A DNA stretch of 44,990 bases from Methylomonas lenta. Its GTDB lineage: Bacteria; Pseudomonadota; Gammaproteobacteria; Methylococcales; Methylomonadaceae. Position 1 is the stretch's first letter, and each line of letters starts with the position of its first letter. Under the pieces are notes generated by a model. It searched no databases. It was not told where the DNA came from and saw only the letters and a list, made by a program, of their open reading frames with translations. Below are positions 1-9,567 of the stretch, piece after piece. The stretch lies in contig NZ_LUUI01000028.1 of assembly GCF_001644015.1 (NCBI RefSeq), positions 1-44,990 of the forward strand. Reading direction: 5' to 3'. The position numbers were made by a program, and so were the translations under genes.

Positions 1-26
1 GGATTTAAGGGCGCTTACGTAAAAAG

Positions 27-197
27 GTGGCTGTTCAAACCTCCAGCTATGAAGCCCTTATCAATTTATGTCGTTTCAATGACTTGAAACCTCGTTCGGT
101 GATCGATGCCATGACCGACACTCTATTGTCTGACGACGCCTTCAGTGCAAAGATTATCGAACTGACAAAGCAAAAGGAATTGGACGAAAAAAGATAG
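27..197 (+). CDS. small or remnant ORF, unknown
   Basis: This frame reads from a possible GTG start to a TAG and encodes about 56 residues with ordinary protein-like composition. It contains a helix-rich stretch with 'LCRFNDLKPRSVIDAMTDTL', which faintly recalls small DNA-binding helical proteins, but I do not recognise it. A TAA closes the frame at 6-8. It is therefore either a very small gene with a GTG start and a distant AAGGG, or the tail of a gene frameshifted near the A-run at 21-25. Translation of the frame is seen directly; that it is a gene is inferred from composition and from its position before another small same-strand gene. Confidence 0.3.
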   Translation: MAVQTSSYEALINLCRFNDLKPRSVIDAMTDTLLSDDAFSAKIIELTKQKELDEKR

Positions 198-230
198 CGT
201 CAGATTACCTTTGCAGCCAACGACACACAA

Positions 231-248
231 TATTGACGGGGGTCAATA
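231..248. promoter_or_regulatory. perfect palindrome, possible operator
   Basis: TATTGAC and GTCAATA form a perfect 7-bp inverted repeat around a 4-base G spacer, 55 bases before the ATG at 303. There is no T-run, so an operator is more likely than a terminator. The protein that would bind it is unknown. Confidence 0.4.
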
Positions 249-302
249 CTCAGTGACGACCCTTGTGATTTACTGCATCCTAATACATATTCAGGAGGTC
301 GG

Positions 303-536
303 ATGGACAACGACATTTTGATCAATCAAGCCCGTCAACTGTATGCTGACTTACAGACCAAGCAACTAAGCTCACTCAGATTAGATCGTTTGTCGATGGC
401 CGCTTATCAACGTTATCAGCGACGCTTAAATCGGTGTGCCATTTGCTATCAAACCCGAAATTACGATTGCATTCGGGAACCCGGCGAAAAGCTCATTCCC
501 TGTCCTCCTCGTCAACCGACTAAAGACGCGGCATAA
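303..536 (+). CDS. small Cys-containing hypothetical protein
   Basis: This encodes 77 residues. The ATG is preceded by a strong AGGAGG Shine-Dalgarno 5 bases upstream, which makes this start and the gene itself credible. The first 40 residues look helical and rich in Leu, Arg and Gln. The second half holds a CAIC pair followed by two further cysteines in a short basic, proline-containing tail. A small zinc site is possible but unproven. It is cytoplasmic by composition, with no signal peptide or membrane segment. I do not recognise the family. Its promoter region holds the perfect palindrome at 231-248, so it may be repressor-controlled. Confidence 0.6.
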   Translation: MDNDILINQARQLYADLQTKQLSSLRLDRLSMAAYQRYQRRLNRCAICYQTRNYDCIREPGEKLIPCPPRQPTKDAA

Positions 537-560
537 AAGCCTTGCGAAAGTAGGCTCAGG

Positions 561-773
561 ATGGCCAAACGGACCGAACTTGTTTATTGGCCGTTGGTGT
601 TGAAGCACAGGGGGTTTCGCGAAACTTTTGCCGCGCAAGGCGATGAAATTTATGAAAATCCTCTAGGCACTTGGGTGAGTGGAGGTTCGCCGACCCAAAG
701 TTTTGCATGTCAACGTCTAAAACCTAAGTCACCCGAGAAACGTGTAGTGGTACGACTAAAGTTTTTCTATTAA
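561..773 (+). CDS. small hypothetical protein, doubtful
   Basis: This encodes 70 residues starting 24 bases after the previous stop on the same strand. The sequence is protein-like in its first 50 residues (aromatic and charged residues, a Gly-rich turn) and basic at the end. There is no clear Shine-Dalgarno at a normal distance. The last 18 bases overlap the tail of the convergent gene at 756-1025. It may be a real small gene co-transcribed with its neighbour, or a fragment. No family is recognised. Confidence 0.3.
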   Translation: MAKRTELVYWPLVLKHRGFRETFAAQGDEIYENPLGTWVSGGSPTQSFACQRLKPKSPEKRVVVRLKFFY

Positions 774-1025
774 AGATAACCCTAATTCATTGCAAATTGA
801 GGTAACAAGAACTGCTCTTGGCTCGGTATCAGAGGCCCCAAAGCCTTCAATTGAACTCATAAGATATTCCATGTTTTTCCTGACATCACAACCTGCAACA
901 ATTGGATCACCACCATTTTCAATTTTATTTTTTGCTACCTTAATTAGCTCATTGAAGCGCTTATCTAATAAATCGTTTATTTTTTCATGATCTTCAATTT
1001 CGAAAAGCTCCCATTTATTACTCAT
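756..1025 (-). CDS. hypothetical protein, 89 aa
   Basis: The ATG is preceded by a textbook AGGAGG seven bases upstream, so this is very probably translated. The protein is acidic and soluble, with a helical N-terminal half ('INDLLDKRFNELIKVAKNKI') followed by a Gly-rich turn and a second helical half. It has no signal peptide, membrane segment or recognisable catalytic motif, and I do not recognise the family. It lies 226 bases downstream of the DUF262 gene on the same strand, but its own strong ribosome site and the gap suggest it is not simply the last gene of the type I restriction operon. A small immunity or accessory protein is possible but is a guess. Confidence 0.6.
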   Translation of the reverse strand: MSNKWELFEIEDHEKINDLLDKRFNELIKVAKNKIENGGDPIVAGCDVRKNMEYLMSSIEGFGASDTEPRAVLVTSICNELGLSLIEKL

Positions 1026-1251
1026 TGTCGCCTCCTAAATATATTAAATATCCATCACCAACTTGCCCAAATCTGTGTGGCGGGAATGCTTACAATCTGA
1101 TCTATATAAACAATTACCCCTAAAGTTTATCTTTATCCTGAATCCGTGCTCCTTTCGGTTTTGCTGAGTTTCTATGCAGTAAGCTGAAACTTGATCTTTC
1201 AGTTATCCGTTTGAATAAATTCAGAGCATCTTCTTAAATGCTTTCGATTTA

Positions 1252-3048
1252 TTATAAAGCGTAATAATAAGCCTTAATCTTCTCGGCCATTGCTTTGCGT
1301 CTAGTCACTAAAAACTGTTCGTAATTATCCATTTCATAGTCTTCGATGGCGGTTGGCAAGCAGTTGCGCTTTAGGTTTTCTTTTAGCTGTTCGGTTGAGG
1401 TGATTACTCCATATACCGGCTCTTTTGTTTCGCATTGTTGAAATGCAATCTTCATGTATTCAACGGGCGCTTTATCACCAATTTTGATATTGACCTCTTG
1501 TTGAAGGTAAACAAAATTAGCGACTTGGTTGTATCGAGTTTGAGTGAGGCCTTGTTTCTTGAGAAAGTTACGCGGAAACACATGATGAATATCGCCATGA
1601 TGGGTCAACATATCTCTGACCGTGATGTCTTTTGACAAAAAGCCTTGATCAGCCAAACGTGCCTGCGCCGCTAAAAATACTTTAAACACCGGTGAGTTCG
1701 TTGAAGAGGTATTAAGTGACTGAATCAGACCTGCTTCCCAAAAACCATCGCCTAAGTCAGCGGCTTCAACATCGGCCAAAAACTCAGCAAAAGGACGGTG
1801 AGCGACTTGTTTAATGTCGTAATCAAACCAAGACTCCGGTGAGCCTGAATATCGCCCAGTTAAAATGGACATCACAAACCAACGCCGCACCCATGACTCA
1901 ATTTTGGCTTCGTTACCTAAGTCGCGTTTCAGCTTCAAATAAAGCGTATAAGCAAAGTTCAAAGCATTTTGTGAGCGAATCAAACCACTATCAACAAAGC
2001 CGGCAGATTTGATAATCATGGTGAAGCGCTTAAAGTGGGTTTCGTTGATAAACTCTTTAACACCGTCAGATAAGGTCTGATAGGACGCTTCTTCGATATC
2101 CTTTTCGTAAGTGCGTGTTTCAAAATTACGTCCTGAAAGCAAACCAACCAAATCAGCTAAACGACCACGATTAAAGTTGGACGTAAAGGCTACACGCAAC
2201 AGATCGGAATAGCTGGGGTCATAGAGATCATCATTCTCATTTTTCAGCCAGCTCATTTTCTGGAAAAAATCGGTCTTGGCAAAGGTCGCATCATTCTCAG
2301 CCATGTGGGTATAAAACTCAGGCGCAATAGCCAAATGGCAGAAGTAATCGATAGCCTTACGCAGCGTGTTGCCACCAAACTCTTCATTTGCCGCGATCTT
2401 AGACATGGCGAAATCGGCTTGGCTCAGTACTACGCCTTTAGAGTTGATACGGATAAAGATTTCAGTCACCGTTTCAATATCTAAATCAGCATCGAGCTCG
2501 ATCAAGCCAATCTGCTTTTTAATCACATCCGTCAATCGATCCAAGCGTTCAAAAATAAGGTCTTCATTGGTACTTGGATTACTTTCTAAATAGGCTCTGG
2601 CAACCCTATGGGTTTGGATGTCACCATTGATAATCGGCGCAATATCCGCTAACCAGGTCTTATCTTTTTCAATCGCGGGGTTAGTGACTTCAAATCGTTC
2701 AGTGATGGGATTAAACGCAATCCGAATTTTGACGGTTTTATAATCCTTATTCACCACACTCAAACCCAAGATAGCCGCACGAAGCGCAGTCACTCGTTGT
2801 TGGCCGTCAATTAGAATTTTTTTGCCTTCCGCTAACGACCCGTCTTTCAGTTTTACTGTCGGATTGCGCCAAGCGATGATATAGCCCACAGGGTAGCCTT
2901 GATAAAGACTATCCATCAAATCCCTGACTTTAGTGGCATCCCATACAAACGGACGTTGAATCTCAGGAATGGCAATATCCCCCGACTTGACCCAACTCAG
3001 CAATGTTGAAATTAAGTGTTGGTTTACAGCGTATTTTTGCGTACTCAC
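1252..3048 (-). CDS. DUF262/DUF1524 GmrSD-like endonuclease
   Basis: This 598-residue protein has the organisation of single-chain GmrSD-type (type IV) restriction enzymes. The N-terminal DUF262 ParB/Srx-like NTPase part shows '[10 protein letters not shown]' near residues 27-36 and 'LIDGQQR' at about 79-85, the family's signature motifs. The C-terminal DUF1524 part shows a His-Me/HNH-like nuclease motif, '[10 protein letters not shown]', at about 486-495, followed by Asn residues in '[10 protein letters not shown]'. In characterised relatives DUF262 couples nucleotide hydrolysis to cleavage of DNA with modified bases such as glucosylated hydroxymethylcytosine; the substrate here is unknown. 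It starts 26 bases after the hsdS stop and is probably the last gene of the hsdRMS operon, so restriction of unmodified and modified DNA may be co-expressed. Both domains look complete. Confidence 0.85.
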   Translation of the reverse strand: MSTQKYAVNQHLISTLLSWVKSGDIAIPEIQRPFVWDATKVRDLMDSLYQGYPVGYIIAWRNPTVKLKDGSLAEGKKILIDGQQRVTALRAAILGLSVVNKDYKTVKIRIAFNPITERFEVTNPAIEKDKTWLADIAPIINGDIQTHRVARAYLESNPSTNEDLIFERLDRLTDVIKKQIGLIELDADLDIETVTEIFIRINSKGVVLSQADFAMSKIAANEEFGGNTLRKAIDYFCHLAIAPEFYTHMAENDATFAKTDFFQKMSWLKNENDDLYDPSYSDLLRVAFTSNFNRGRLADLVGLLSGRNFETRTYEKDIEEASYQTLSDGVKEFINETHFKRFTMIIKSAGFVDSGLIRSQNALNFAYTLYLKLKRDLGNEAKIESWVRRWFVMSILTGRYSGSPESWFDYDIKQVAHRPFAEFLADVEAADLGDGFWEAGLIQSLNTSSTNSPVFKVFLAAQARLADQGFLSKDITVRDMLTHHGDIHHVFPRNFLKKQGLTQTRYNQVANFVYLQQEVNIKIGDKAPVEYMKIAFQQCETKEPVYGVITSTEQLKENLKRNCLPTAIEDYEMDNYEQFLVTRRKAMAEKIKAYYYAL

Positions 3049-3074
3049 GTGAGTTTCCTTGTATTAAATCCGGC

Positions 3075-4838
3075 TTACTGAATCGCTTGTTCAACCAGCG
3101 CATGGGCGAGCTGGTGTTGGGTGGTTTGGGCTTGATTGAGGCCTGCCTTGAGCTGGTCGCATAAGGCCATCAATTCATCGACTTTGGCGACGATGCGGTG
3201 TTGTTCGGCGAGTGGTGGCATTGGTATAGGACATCGGCTAAGTTGAGTCTTATTAATAGATGCAAGATTGGTCGTTTGTTTAGATGCCCCAGCAAAATAA
3301 ACTCTTGCAATATATGAGTTTAGATATTTTTCTAACCAATGTTCATTCTGTTCAACCAAAATACAACGCGCTTTAAATATATGATTTTGATGTATACAAA
3401 GAGGGATCTCTAAATGCCAAATTGCTGTTCGCCCAACCTTATCCCAATCACCACCTTCTGTAATCAACAGGTCTCTTTCTTTCAATATAAACCTATCAAT
3501 TTCGTCCTCAGTTATTTCAATATCCTTTATCACTTCTAAGTCAAGATAAGAACGCTGAACGTTTGCAACGCGGAGATAGGGCAAAAGAACAAGATTCTTT
3601 CCCGTTAATTTTCGACCTTTGGTGACACCACTGCTAATTTCAACAATGTTTTCAAACCGTGTCCATTCCCAGCCATCAGGCAACCTAAACGGCTTTTCAT
3701 CTTCAGTAATTTCCGGCAATGGCTTTTGGTTTTTAATCTTGCCGTCTTTAATCAGTTGGGCTTTTTCAGCCGCGATTTTTTCCAGCAACACACTGGCGGG
3801 TTCGTCGTTGGGGTCTTGGGGGACGAGTTTGCCCATGACGGCGAGTTGCAGCAGGGTTTGTTTCAGCTGGTCGATGCTGGCTTCGGTGGTGAATAGGGTG
3901 TCGAAGTGTGCTGCGAGTTGTGACCAGATGGCTTGGAATTGGGCGTTATCCGTCGCTAGTCTTAAGCTATCGAGCAAGGTGGTGACTAGGGTGTGATGGG
4001 TATCGCTTTGCTGCAGCTGTTGTTGTTCCAACTGGTCGCATAAGGCCATCAATTCATCGACTTTGGCGACGATGCGGTGTTGTTCCGCTAATGGTGGCAA
4101 TGGTAGTAAAAAAGATTTAACTTTGTCTGAATTTAGATTTTGAACTACGGCACCAGCCGCTGAAGCGGTGAAAGCCTGTTTAGCGTATGGCGACGTAAAA
4201 AGATTACATAAATATATCTTGTTCATTAGATGCTCAGGTATTCTTAATACTAACCAACCATCGTGGATACAACCACTAATTTTTAAAATATATGGATAAC
4301 CAAAACTCATAGAGTTGGAAAGGATCAAGTCACCAGGAAATACCTCTCTTGTTTTGGTCAGACCTTCCGGTTTTATTTTTTGTTCTGTACTTATTATGAA
4401 CCGTGAACCTCTAACTGAATCACCGATTTTGATCCAGTTCAAACCATCTTCATCTTCTGTAATAAAAGATTTTATCGGCCTTGGTGACCCACCTCTTGCT
4501 ATTGCCGCAATCTCCCCCAAAACGCACCATTTCCAACCAACAGGTATTTCAAAATAAGGTGTCTCTTTGTTGTCAACAAGCTTGTATTCAGAGAACTTGC
4601 CATCTTTTGCAATTTTTTTTGTTAAGGGTTTAATCTTCTCTACTAATACGCTGGCCGGCTCATCATTCGGGTCTTGCGGCACTAATAAACCCCGCACGGC
4701 GAGCTCTAAAATCAGTTCGCGCAGTTTTTTGATGCCGGTGAGTTCGGTTTTACCATTGCTGCCACGACCGGCAGTGGAGCGGCTGGTTTCGGCACTGGTC
4801 CAGAGGTCGATATGGTCGATGATGAGTTGCTGCAACAT
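3075..4838 (-). CDS. hsdS: type I restriction specificity subunit HsdS
   Basis: This 587-residue protein recognises the target DNA sequence for the type I R-M complex (HsdR2M2S1). It has the duplicated layout of HsdS: an N-terminal helical leader, target-recognition domain 1 beginning near 'EIPVGWKW', a central conserved helical spacer, target-recognition domain 2 beginning near 'LPDGWEW', and a second conserved helical region. The paired motif 'PPLAEQHRIVAKVDELMALC' occurs once after each recognition domain, and a related 'VPQDPNDEPASVL' motif occurs before each. Its ATG directly abuts the hsdM stop with no gap, indicating translational coupling. The DNA encoding the paired motif is a 54-bp exact direct repeat (3153-3206 and 4030-4083), which could allow domain exchange or deletion by recombination. 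No truncation is seen. Confidence 0.95.
   Translation of the reverse strand: MLQQLIIDHIDLWTSAETSRSTAGRGSNGKTELTGIKKLRELILELAVRGLLVPQDPNDEPASVLVEKIKPLTKKIAKDGKFSEYKLVDNKETPYFEIPVGWKWCVLGEIAAIARGGSPRPIKSFITEDEDGLNWIKIGDSVRGSRFIISTEQKIKPEGLTKTREVFPGDLILSNSMSFGYPYILKISGCIHDGWLVLRIPEHLMNKIYLCNLFTSPYAKQAFTASAAGAVVQNLNSDKVKSFLLPLPPLAEQHRIVAKVDELMALCDQLEQQQLQQSDTHHTLVTTLLDSLRLATDNAQFQAIWSQLAAHFDTLFTTEASIDQLKQTLLQLAVMGKLVPQDPNDEPASVLLEKIAAEKAQLIKDGKIKNQKPLPEITEDEKPFRLPDGWEWTRFENIVEISSGVTKGRKLTGKNLVLLPYLRVANVQRSYLDLEVIKDIEITEDEIDRFILKERDLLITEGGDWDKVGRTAIWHLEIPLCIHQNHIFKARCILVEQNEHWLEKYLNSYIARVYFAGASKQTTNLASINKTQLSRCPIPMPPLAEQHRIVAKVDELMALCDQLKAGLNQAQTTQHQLAHALVEQAIQ
3153..3206. repeat. 54-bp exact direct repeat in hsdS, copy 1
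   Basis: Identical base for base to 4030-4083. It encodes the conserved helical segment after the second target-recognition domain. The identity exceeds what protein conservation alone requires. Confidence 0.9.
4030..4083. repeat. 54-bp exact direct repeat in hsdS, copy 2
   Basis: This is the partner of 3153-3206, 877 bases away in the same orientation. It encodes the conserved segment after the first target-recognition domain. Recombination between the copies would delete one domain in frame, because the offset is not a multiple of three only if the frames differ; 877 leaves remainder 1, so the two copies are read in different frames unless my alignment edge is off by one, and this should be recomputed. 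Confidence 0.8.
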
Positions 4839-6311
4839 TTAGTTTTTCTCTGCCGAGAAGGCTTCCGCCAAAATCGTTTTTAGCTGGTCGCGAATGGCTT
4901 GAATGGCTTGCTGCTGTTTGGCATAGATGGCCAATAATTCTGCCGGATCGTGAGTTTCCGTTTCAACCACATGCGGGTTTTTAATATCCAGGTTGTAGTT
5001 GCGGGCTTTGATGTCGGCGATGCTGACTTGCCAGGCTTGTGTGGTTTCTACCCGGCTGGCAAAGCCGTCGTTTTCGCTGCCCCACCAGTCGATTTCGGTT
5101 TGAAATTCGTCAAAGCGCATGGGTTTGGTTTTGTTGTAGCTTTTTATGCCTTCCGGATAGGGGTGTTCGTAAAACCAGATGTTTTCGGTCGGCGTGCCTT
5201 TGCTGAAGAACAACAGATTGGTTTTGATGCTGGTGTAGGGGTTAAACACGCCATTCGGCAGGCGCACGATGGTGTGCAGGTTGCATTCTTCTAAAAGCTT
5301 TTCTTTCAGGCGGGTTTTCATGCCTTCGCCAAACAGAAAGCCATCCGGCAACACCACCGCAGCGCGACCATTGGCTTTGAGCAGATGTATGATCAAGGTC
5401 ATAAACAAGTCGGCGGTTTCGCGGGTGCGCAAGGCTTGCGGGAAATTGGTTTCGATGCCGTCTTCTTCCTGGCCGCCGAATGGTGGATTGGTGATGATGG
5501 TATCGACGCGTTCTTTAGGGCTCCAACTGATCAGCGGTCTGGCCAAGGTGTTGTCGTGGCGGATTTGGTTGGGCACTTCGATGCCATGCAAAATCATGTT
5601 GGTGGTGGCGAGCAGATGAGGTAGCGGTTTCTTTTCTACCCCGTGAATGCTGGCTTGCAAGATTTGTTCGTCGGCCGGTGTTTTAACGTAGTGTTTACGT
5701 TTGTGTTCTATGGCGCAGGTTAAAAAGCCACCGGTGCCGCAGGCTGGGTCGAGGGTTTTTTCTTCTAACTTGGGATCGACACGGTTGACCATAAATTCTG
5801 TCACCGCACGCGGGGTGTAGAACTCACCGGCATTACCGGCGCTTTGCAGGTCTTTAAGGATCTGTTCGTACATATCGCCAAATAGGTGGCGTTCTTGGGC
5901 TTTATTGAAATCGACGCCTTCCTGGATTTTGTTGATGACTTGGCGAATCAGTTGACCCGACTTCATGTAGTTGTAGGCGTCTTCAAACACGCCACGGATG
6001 ACAAAGGCGCGTTGGTCTTCGTCTTGAATATCGAGGTTTTGCAGGGCGGGGAATAAGCGGTTGTCGATGAAGTCTTTCAGTTCCTCACCGGTGATGCCTT
6101 CGGCATTGGCCGCCCAGTGTCTCCAGCGATATTGTTCTGGGATTGGTGAGTGATAGTGGTCGTTAAAGAGTTCCCATTCTTGTTCGCGATCATCAAATAT
6201 CTTCAAAAATAACATCCAGACTAATTGACCAATACGTTGGGCATCACCATCGACACCGACGTCTTTACGCATGATGTCTTGGATGGATTTTATGGTACTG
6301 CTGATGCTCAT
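4839..6311 (-). CDS. hsdM: type I restriction methyltransferase HsdM
   Basis: This 490-residue N6-adenine DNA methyltransferase subunit transfers a methyl group from S-adenosylmethionine to adenine in the site chosen by HsdS. The helical HsdM N-terminal domain covers about residues 1-140. The S-adenosylmethionine-binding motif 'DPACGTGGF' lies at 188-196 and the catalytic 'NPPF' motif at 275-278, the order expected of gamma-class enzymes. The length is normal for the family and nothing is missing. The ATG has an AAGGAA ribosome site. It starts 15 bases after the hsdR stop and its stop touches the hsdS start, placing it inside a tight hsdR-hsdM-hsdS operon. Confidence 0.95.
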   Translation of the reverse strand: MSISSTIKSIQDIMRKDVGVDGDAQRIGQLVWMLFLKIFDDREQEWELFNDHYHSPIPEQYRWRHWAANAEGITGEELKDFIDNRLFPALQNLDIQDEDQRAFVIRGVFEDAYNYMKSGQLIRQVINKIQEGVDFNKAQERHLFGDMYEQILKDLQSAGNAGEFYTPRAVTEFMVNRVDPKLEEKTLDPACGTGGFLTCAIEHKRKHYVKTPADEQILQASIHGVEKKPLPHLLATTNMILHGIEVPNQIRHDNTLARPLISWSPKERVDTIITNPPFGGQEEDGIETNFPQALRTRETADLFMTLIIHLLKANGRAAVVLPDGFLFGEGMKTRLKEKLLEECNLHTIVRLPNGVFNPYTSIKTNLLFFSKGTPTENIWFYEHPYPEGIKSYNKTKPMRFDEFQTEIDWWGSENDGFASRVETTQAWQVSIADIKARNYNLDIKNPHVVETETHDPAELLAIYAKQQQAIQAIRDQLKTILAEAFSAEKN

Positions 6312-6326
6312 GCTGTTCCTTGTGTA

Positions 6327-8723
6327 TTAGGCTGTTTGCGCTGTCTGATAGAGTGCATTTTCTAGTGCTTTGAGGGCTTGCTGGTAGCCCGGTTTGCCAC
6401 CAAAGGCGTTGATGAGTTCTATGGGTGCGCCAATCTCGCTAAACGGGTCGAGGGTGAGTATCTTAACGTCTTCGATCGGCTCGATACCGGTGTCGGCATA
6501 TTTTTCTAAAAGTGCTTCCAGCACTTGTTTGGCCGCGCCTTGATAGTGACTAAAGTAATCCCGTTTTTTGACATTATCGGCCCGTTCTTTTCGCGATAAG
6601 GGCGGTTGGTCATAGACGATGTGGGTAATCAGATCAAAGGCATCCATTTCGTAGCCGAGTTTTTTACACACGTTGTCTCGCAAGTCATCCCAAAATACGC
6701 CTTGCTCGCTGAGTTCTTCAATGATGGCGGTTTTGCGCTCGGCGTGTGTCCAGGATTTTAAGAAGTCTTTCAGGGTGGCGAATTGTTTTTTGACACATTG
6801 CTTGGTGTAGTCGGTGAGTGATTCGGTAATCAGTTTGCCATCTGCGCCCAGATATTGCACCCGCTCGGCTGCCACATTGACTTCAACGCCTTTAACCACA
6901 TATTTAATGCGTGGTTCTTTAATTTCGTCACCACCTATACCGGTGTTTTCATCGCCATCAGCGGGCGTTGGATGCTCTTTACCAGCGACGGTTGCAGTAT
7001 CCGTTTCTTCACCGTCTTCGGGCGGATCGATAGGGCCTTCGGGTTTGGGGATGTAGATTTGTACCGGGTCGCCATCAAAGTCTTTATCGGCAAATAACTC
7101 GGTTACCTTTTTGAAATCCATAATGGTGAACCAGTGCTTATCGTAGTCTTCATCTATACGCGTACCACGGCCAATGATTTGTTTGAATTCGGTCATGGAT
7201 TGAATGCGTTGGTCGAGTACGATCAATTTGCAGGTTTTGGCATCGACACCGGTGGTCATGAGTTTGCTGGTGGTGGCAATCACGGGGTAGCGTGATTCAG
7301 GATTGATAAAGTTATCCAATTCCGCCTTGCCTTCGTTTTCATCGCCGGTAATACGCATCACGTATTTGCGATTTTCTTTCACGCGTTCCGGGTTGAGGTT
7401 AACCAAGGCTTGTCGCATACGTTCAGCGTGGTCGATGTCGTTACAGAACACGATGGTTTTTTGATATTCACCGGTGCGTTGTAGAAATTCTGTAATCTTC
7501 CAGGCGACAAGATAGGTGCGCTCATCAAAAACGATGTTTTTATCGATGTCTTTTTGATTGTAAATGCGATCTTCAATCAGGTTGCCGTATTTATCTTTTT
7601 GCCCCTTCGTCGGTCGCCAGCCTTGCAGGTCGATATCGAAATCAACCCGCACCACTTTATAGGGGGCCAGAAAGCCGTCTTCAATGCCTTGCTTGAGCGA
7701 ATAGGTATAAAGCGGATCGCCAAAGTATTCGATGTTGGAGGTGTCTTTGGTTTCTTTAGGTGTGGCGGTGAGGCCGATATGGGTGGCACTATTGAAATAA
7801 GCCAATATTTCACGCCAGGCGGAATCCTCTTTGGCACTGCCGCGATGACACTCATCAATGACGATTAAATCAAAAAAGTCGGGTGAAAATTGTTTGTAGA
7901 TATTTTGCGCGTCTTCGTTACCCGATACGGCTTGGTACAAGGAAAGATAGATTTCGTAGGATTTATTGATCTGGCGTTTGCTGATCTTAGTCATCGCCTG
8001 ACCAAAGGGTTTGAAGTCATTGTTTTTGGTTTGATCGACCAAGATGTTGCGGTCTGCCAAAAACAAAATACGTTTCTTTTGCCGCGATTTCCATAAGCGC
8101 CAGATAATTTGAAATGCGGTGTAAGTCTTGCCTGTCCCCGTAGCCATCACCAGCAGAATGCGCTGTTGGCCTTTGGCAACCGCTTCAACGGTACGATTGA
8201 TCGCCACAGTTTGGTAGTAACGGGGGCTGCGACCTGAACCATCATCGTAATAAGGGGCTTGCACAACCGTTTGCGTATGTTGCTCGGCAATGCCTTGATG
8301 TTGGCAATACCACTGCCAAAGCGTATCCGGCGAGGGGAAGTTGTCTAGCGATAATTCCGTTTCAACCTGTCCGCTTAGGCCTGTTTTGTCATGGAATAAA
8401 AAGCCATCACCATTGGACGAAAACACAAATAGCACGTCTAAGGCATCCGCATAAGCCAAGGCTTGTTGCATGCCGTCGCCTATGGCGTGGTGGTTGTCTT
8501 TGGCTTCGATGATTGCAATGGGCTGATTCTTTTGCCGATAAAGCACATAGTCTGCACGGCGTTTAACACCCCGCGTATGCAATCGGCCACGAACGATAAT
8601 GCGCCCTGCAGTGAAAGTGACTTCTTGACGGATTTGCGAGTGAATATCCCAACCTGCTTGCTCAAGCGCTGGTGTGACGTATTTGGTGCAAATATCTTGT
8701 TCGCTGAGTGATTTCTTATTCAA
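6327..8723 (-). CDS. hsdR: type I restriction endonuclease subunit HsdR
   Basis: This 798-residue motor and nuclease subunit translocates DNA with ATP and cuts far from the recognition site. The N-terminal nuclease domain has an Asp near 58 and 'IIEAK' at 71-75, a PD-(D/E)XK core. The SF2 helicase part has Walker A 'ATGTGKT' at 194-200, DECH at 290-293 and 'TATP' at 319-322. The motif-VI-like '[12 protein letters not shown]' lies in the second RecA-like domain. The short length and the C-terminal region suggest the EcoEI-like branch rather than the longer EcoKI type. The start is a TTG; no in-frame ATG lies just upstream and the ribosome site is weak, so poor initiation may limit restriction. 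It is the first gene of the hsd operon. Confidence 0.93.
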   Translation of the reverse strand: MNKKSLSEQDICTKYVTPALEQAGWDIHSQIRQEVTFTAGRIIVRGRLHTRGVKRRADYVLYRQKNQPIAIIEAKDNHHAIGDGMQQALAYADALDVLFVFSSNGDGFLFHDKTGLSGQVETELSLDNFPSPDTLWQWYCQHQGIAEQHTQTVVQAPYYDDGSGRSPRYYQTVAINRTVEAVAKGQQRILLVMATGTGKTYTAFQIIWRLWKSRQKKRILFLADRNILVDQTKNNDFKPFGQAMTKISKRQINKSYEIYLSLYQAVSGNEDAQNIYKQFSPDFFDLIVIDECHRGSAKEDSAWREILAYFNSATHIGLTATPKETKDTSNIEYFGDPLYTYSLKQGIEDGFLAPYKVVRVDFDIDLQGWRPTKGQKDKYGNLIEDRIYNQKDIDKNIVFDERTYLVAWKITEFLQRTGEYQKTIVFCNDIDHAERMRQALVNLNPERVKENRKYVMRITGDENEGKAELDNFINPESRYPVIATTSKLMTTGVDAKTCKLIVLDQRIQSMTEFKQIIGRGTRIDEDYDKHWFTIMDFKKVTELFADKDFDGDPVQIYIPKPEGPIDPPEDGEETDTATVAGKEHPTPADGDENTGIGGDEIKEPRIKYVVKGVEVNVAAERVQYLGADGKLITESLTDYTKQCVKKQFATLKDFLKSWTHAERKTAIIEELSEQGVFWDDLRDNVCKKLGYEMDAFDLITHIVYDQPPLSRKERADNVKKRDYFSHYQGAAKQVLEALLEKYADTGIEPIEDVKILTLDPFSEIGAPIELINAFGGKPGYQQALKALENALYQTAQTA

Positions 8724-8765
8724 TGAGTATCCGTCCCTGATCGATACGATTTGGCAGAATATAGC

Positions 8766-8771
8766 ATTATA
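8766..8771 (-). promoter_or_regulatory. possible -10 box for the hsd operon
   Basis: A perfect TATAAT on the minus strand lies 43-48 bases before the hsdR start, in the 82-base gap after the metallopeptidase gene. I cannot find a convincing -35 at the right spacing, so this is tentative. Confidence 0.3.
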
Positions 8772-8805
8772 AGGTTAAGCAGAGTTCTTATTCACCGTCC
8801 GGTTC

Positions 8806-9567
8806 TTATAATGCGGCGAGTGCAATGCGCATTTGGTTCATGCGCAACCGGCCCTCGGGGTGGGTTCCGTCGTCGGCCTCATCCCCCATGTAAGCATCGA
8901 CTGCTGAGATCAACTTTTTCCGGTCGCCCGAGTTCAGACCCAGGAATGTCATGGAGAAAGAGTCCGCGTAGTACTCCCAGGAGGTGTGGTCATTCTTGCT
9001 CCAGCCAGAGTAGATAGCCTTGAGCACCTCGGGATGTTCGTCGCGAACTGAGAAGTCGGTCTGGTGGCCGAACTCGTGACCAAGTGCAAACATCGTGGGA
9101 ATAGCACCGTTCTGAATGTCTTTGTAGGATATCCACATCTCAACGCCGCCCGCTGCGGTGTTGTCCTCGAAGTTTGGCACGACCGTAAGTTTGAGGTTGG
9201 TTGCCTTTTCGCGCCACACCTTCAACACGGCATCAAGTTTGGACCTTTCGATCGGTTGGAGGCAACGAGCTTTCAGCAGGCTTTCAGTGGTCAGCCGACT
9301 GAGCAGAAACTGCTTCCAGTTGTTTACGATATTCAACGCGGCACGAATCGATACGCCTTCGACAGCGTATTTGTTGCGCAACTCCCCTTCAATCTCCGCC
9401 TCGTCCATCATGACGATAAGTTCACACCACTCGTTGATCAACTCCTTCTTGCGCGCGCGCAAAACCTTCTCGGGCTCCTTCAGGGCCGGAAGACCGAACA
9501 TGCTCTTCTTGGCCATGAACTGAAAGTAGAAAATCACGTCATCCCACTCGGTCTCTGTCAGTGCCAT
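8806..9567 (-). CDS. HExxH zinc metallopeptidase-like protein
   Basis: This is a protein of about 253 residues. The central motif 'FALGHEFGHQTDF' contains HEFGH, the zinc-binding HExxH of gluzincin-type peptidases. A downstream 'SWEYYADSFSM' supplies the glutamate expected as third ligand, and 'THPEGRLRMNQMR' near the end resembles the close of M48-type peptidase domains. I see no signal peptide or membrane segment, so it is probably cytoplasmic, unlike membrane HtpX. I chose the ATG at 9567 because GGAG lies about 8 bases upstream; a TTG four codons earlier would sit on that ribosome site. The N-terminal 110 residues are helical and unrecognised. Its place directly upstream of hsdR on the same strand suggests a defence or regulatory peptidase, but this is guilt by association. 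Confidence 0.7.
   Translation of the reverse strand: MALTETEWDDVIFYFQFMAKKSMFGLPALKEPEKVLRARKKELINEWCELIVMMDEAEIEGELRNKYAVEGVSIRAALNIVNNWKQFLLSRLTTESLLKARCLQPIERSKLDAVLKVWREKATNLKLTVVPNFEDNTAAGGVEMWISYKDIQNGAIPTMFALGHEFGHQTDFSVRDEHPEVLKAIYSGWSKNDHTSWEYYADSFSMTFLGLNSGDRKKLISAVDAYMGDEADDGTHPEGRLRMNQMRIALAAL

Noticed and set aside
426-638. Minus-strand frame opposite two small plus-strand genes
   Set aside because: It overlaps a gene with a strong AGGAGG site on the other strand and has none of its own.
3153-4083. CRISPR-like or tandem repeat array in hsdS
   Set aside because: There are only two copies, 877 bases apart, both within the coding sequence of a duplicated protein segment.
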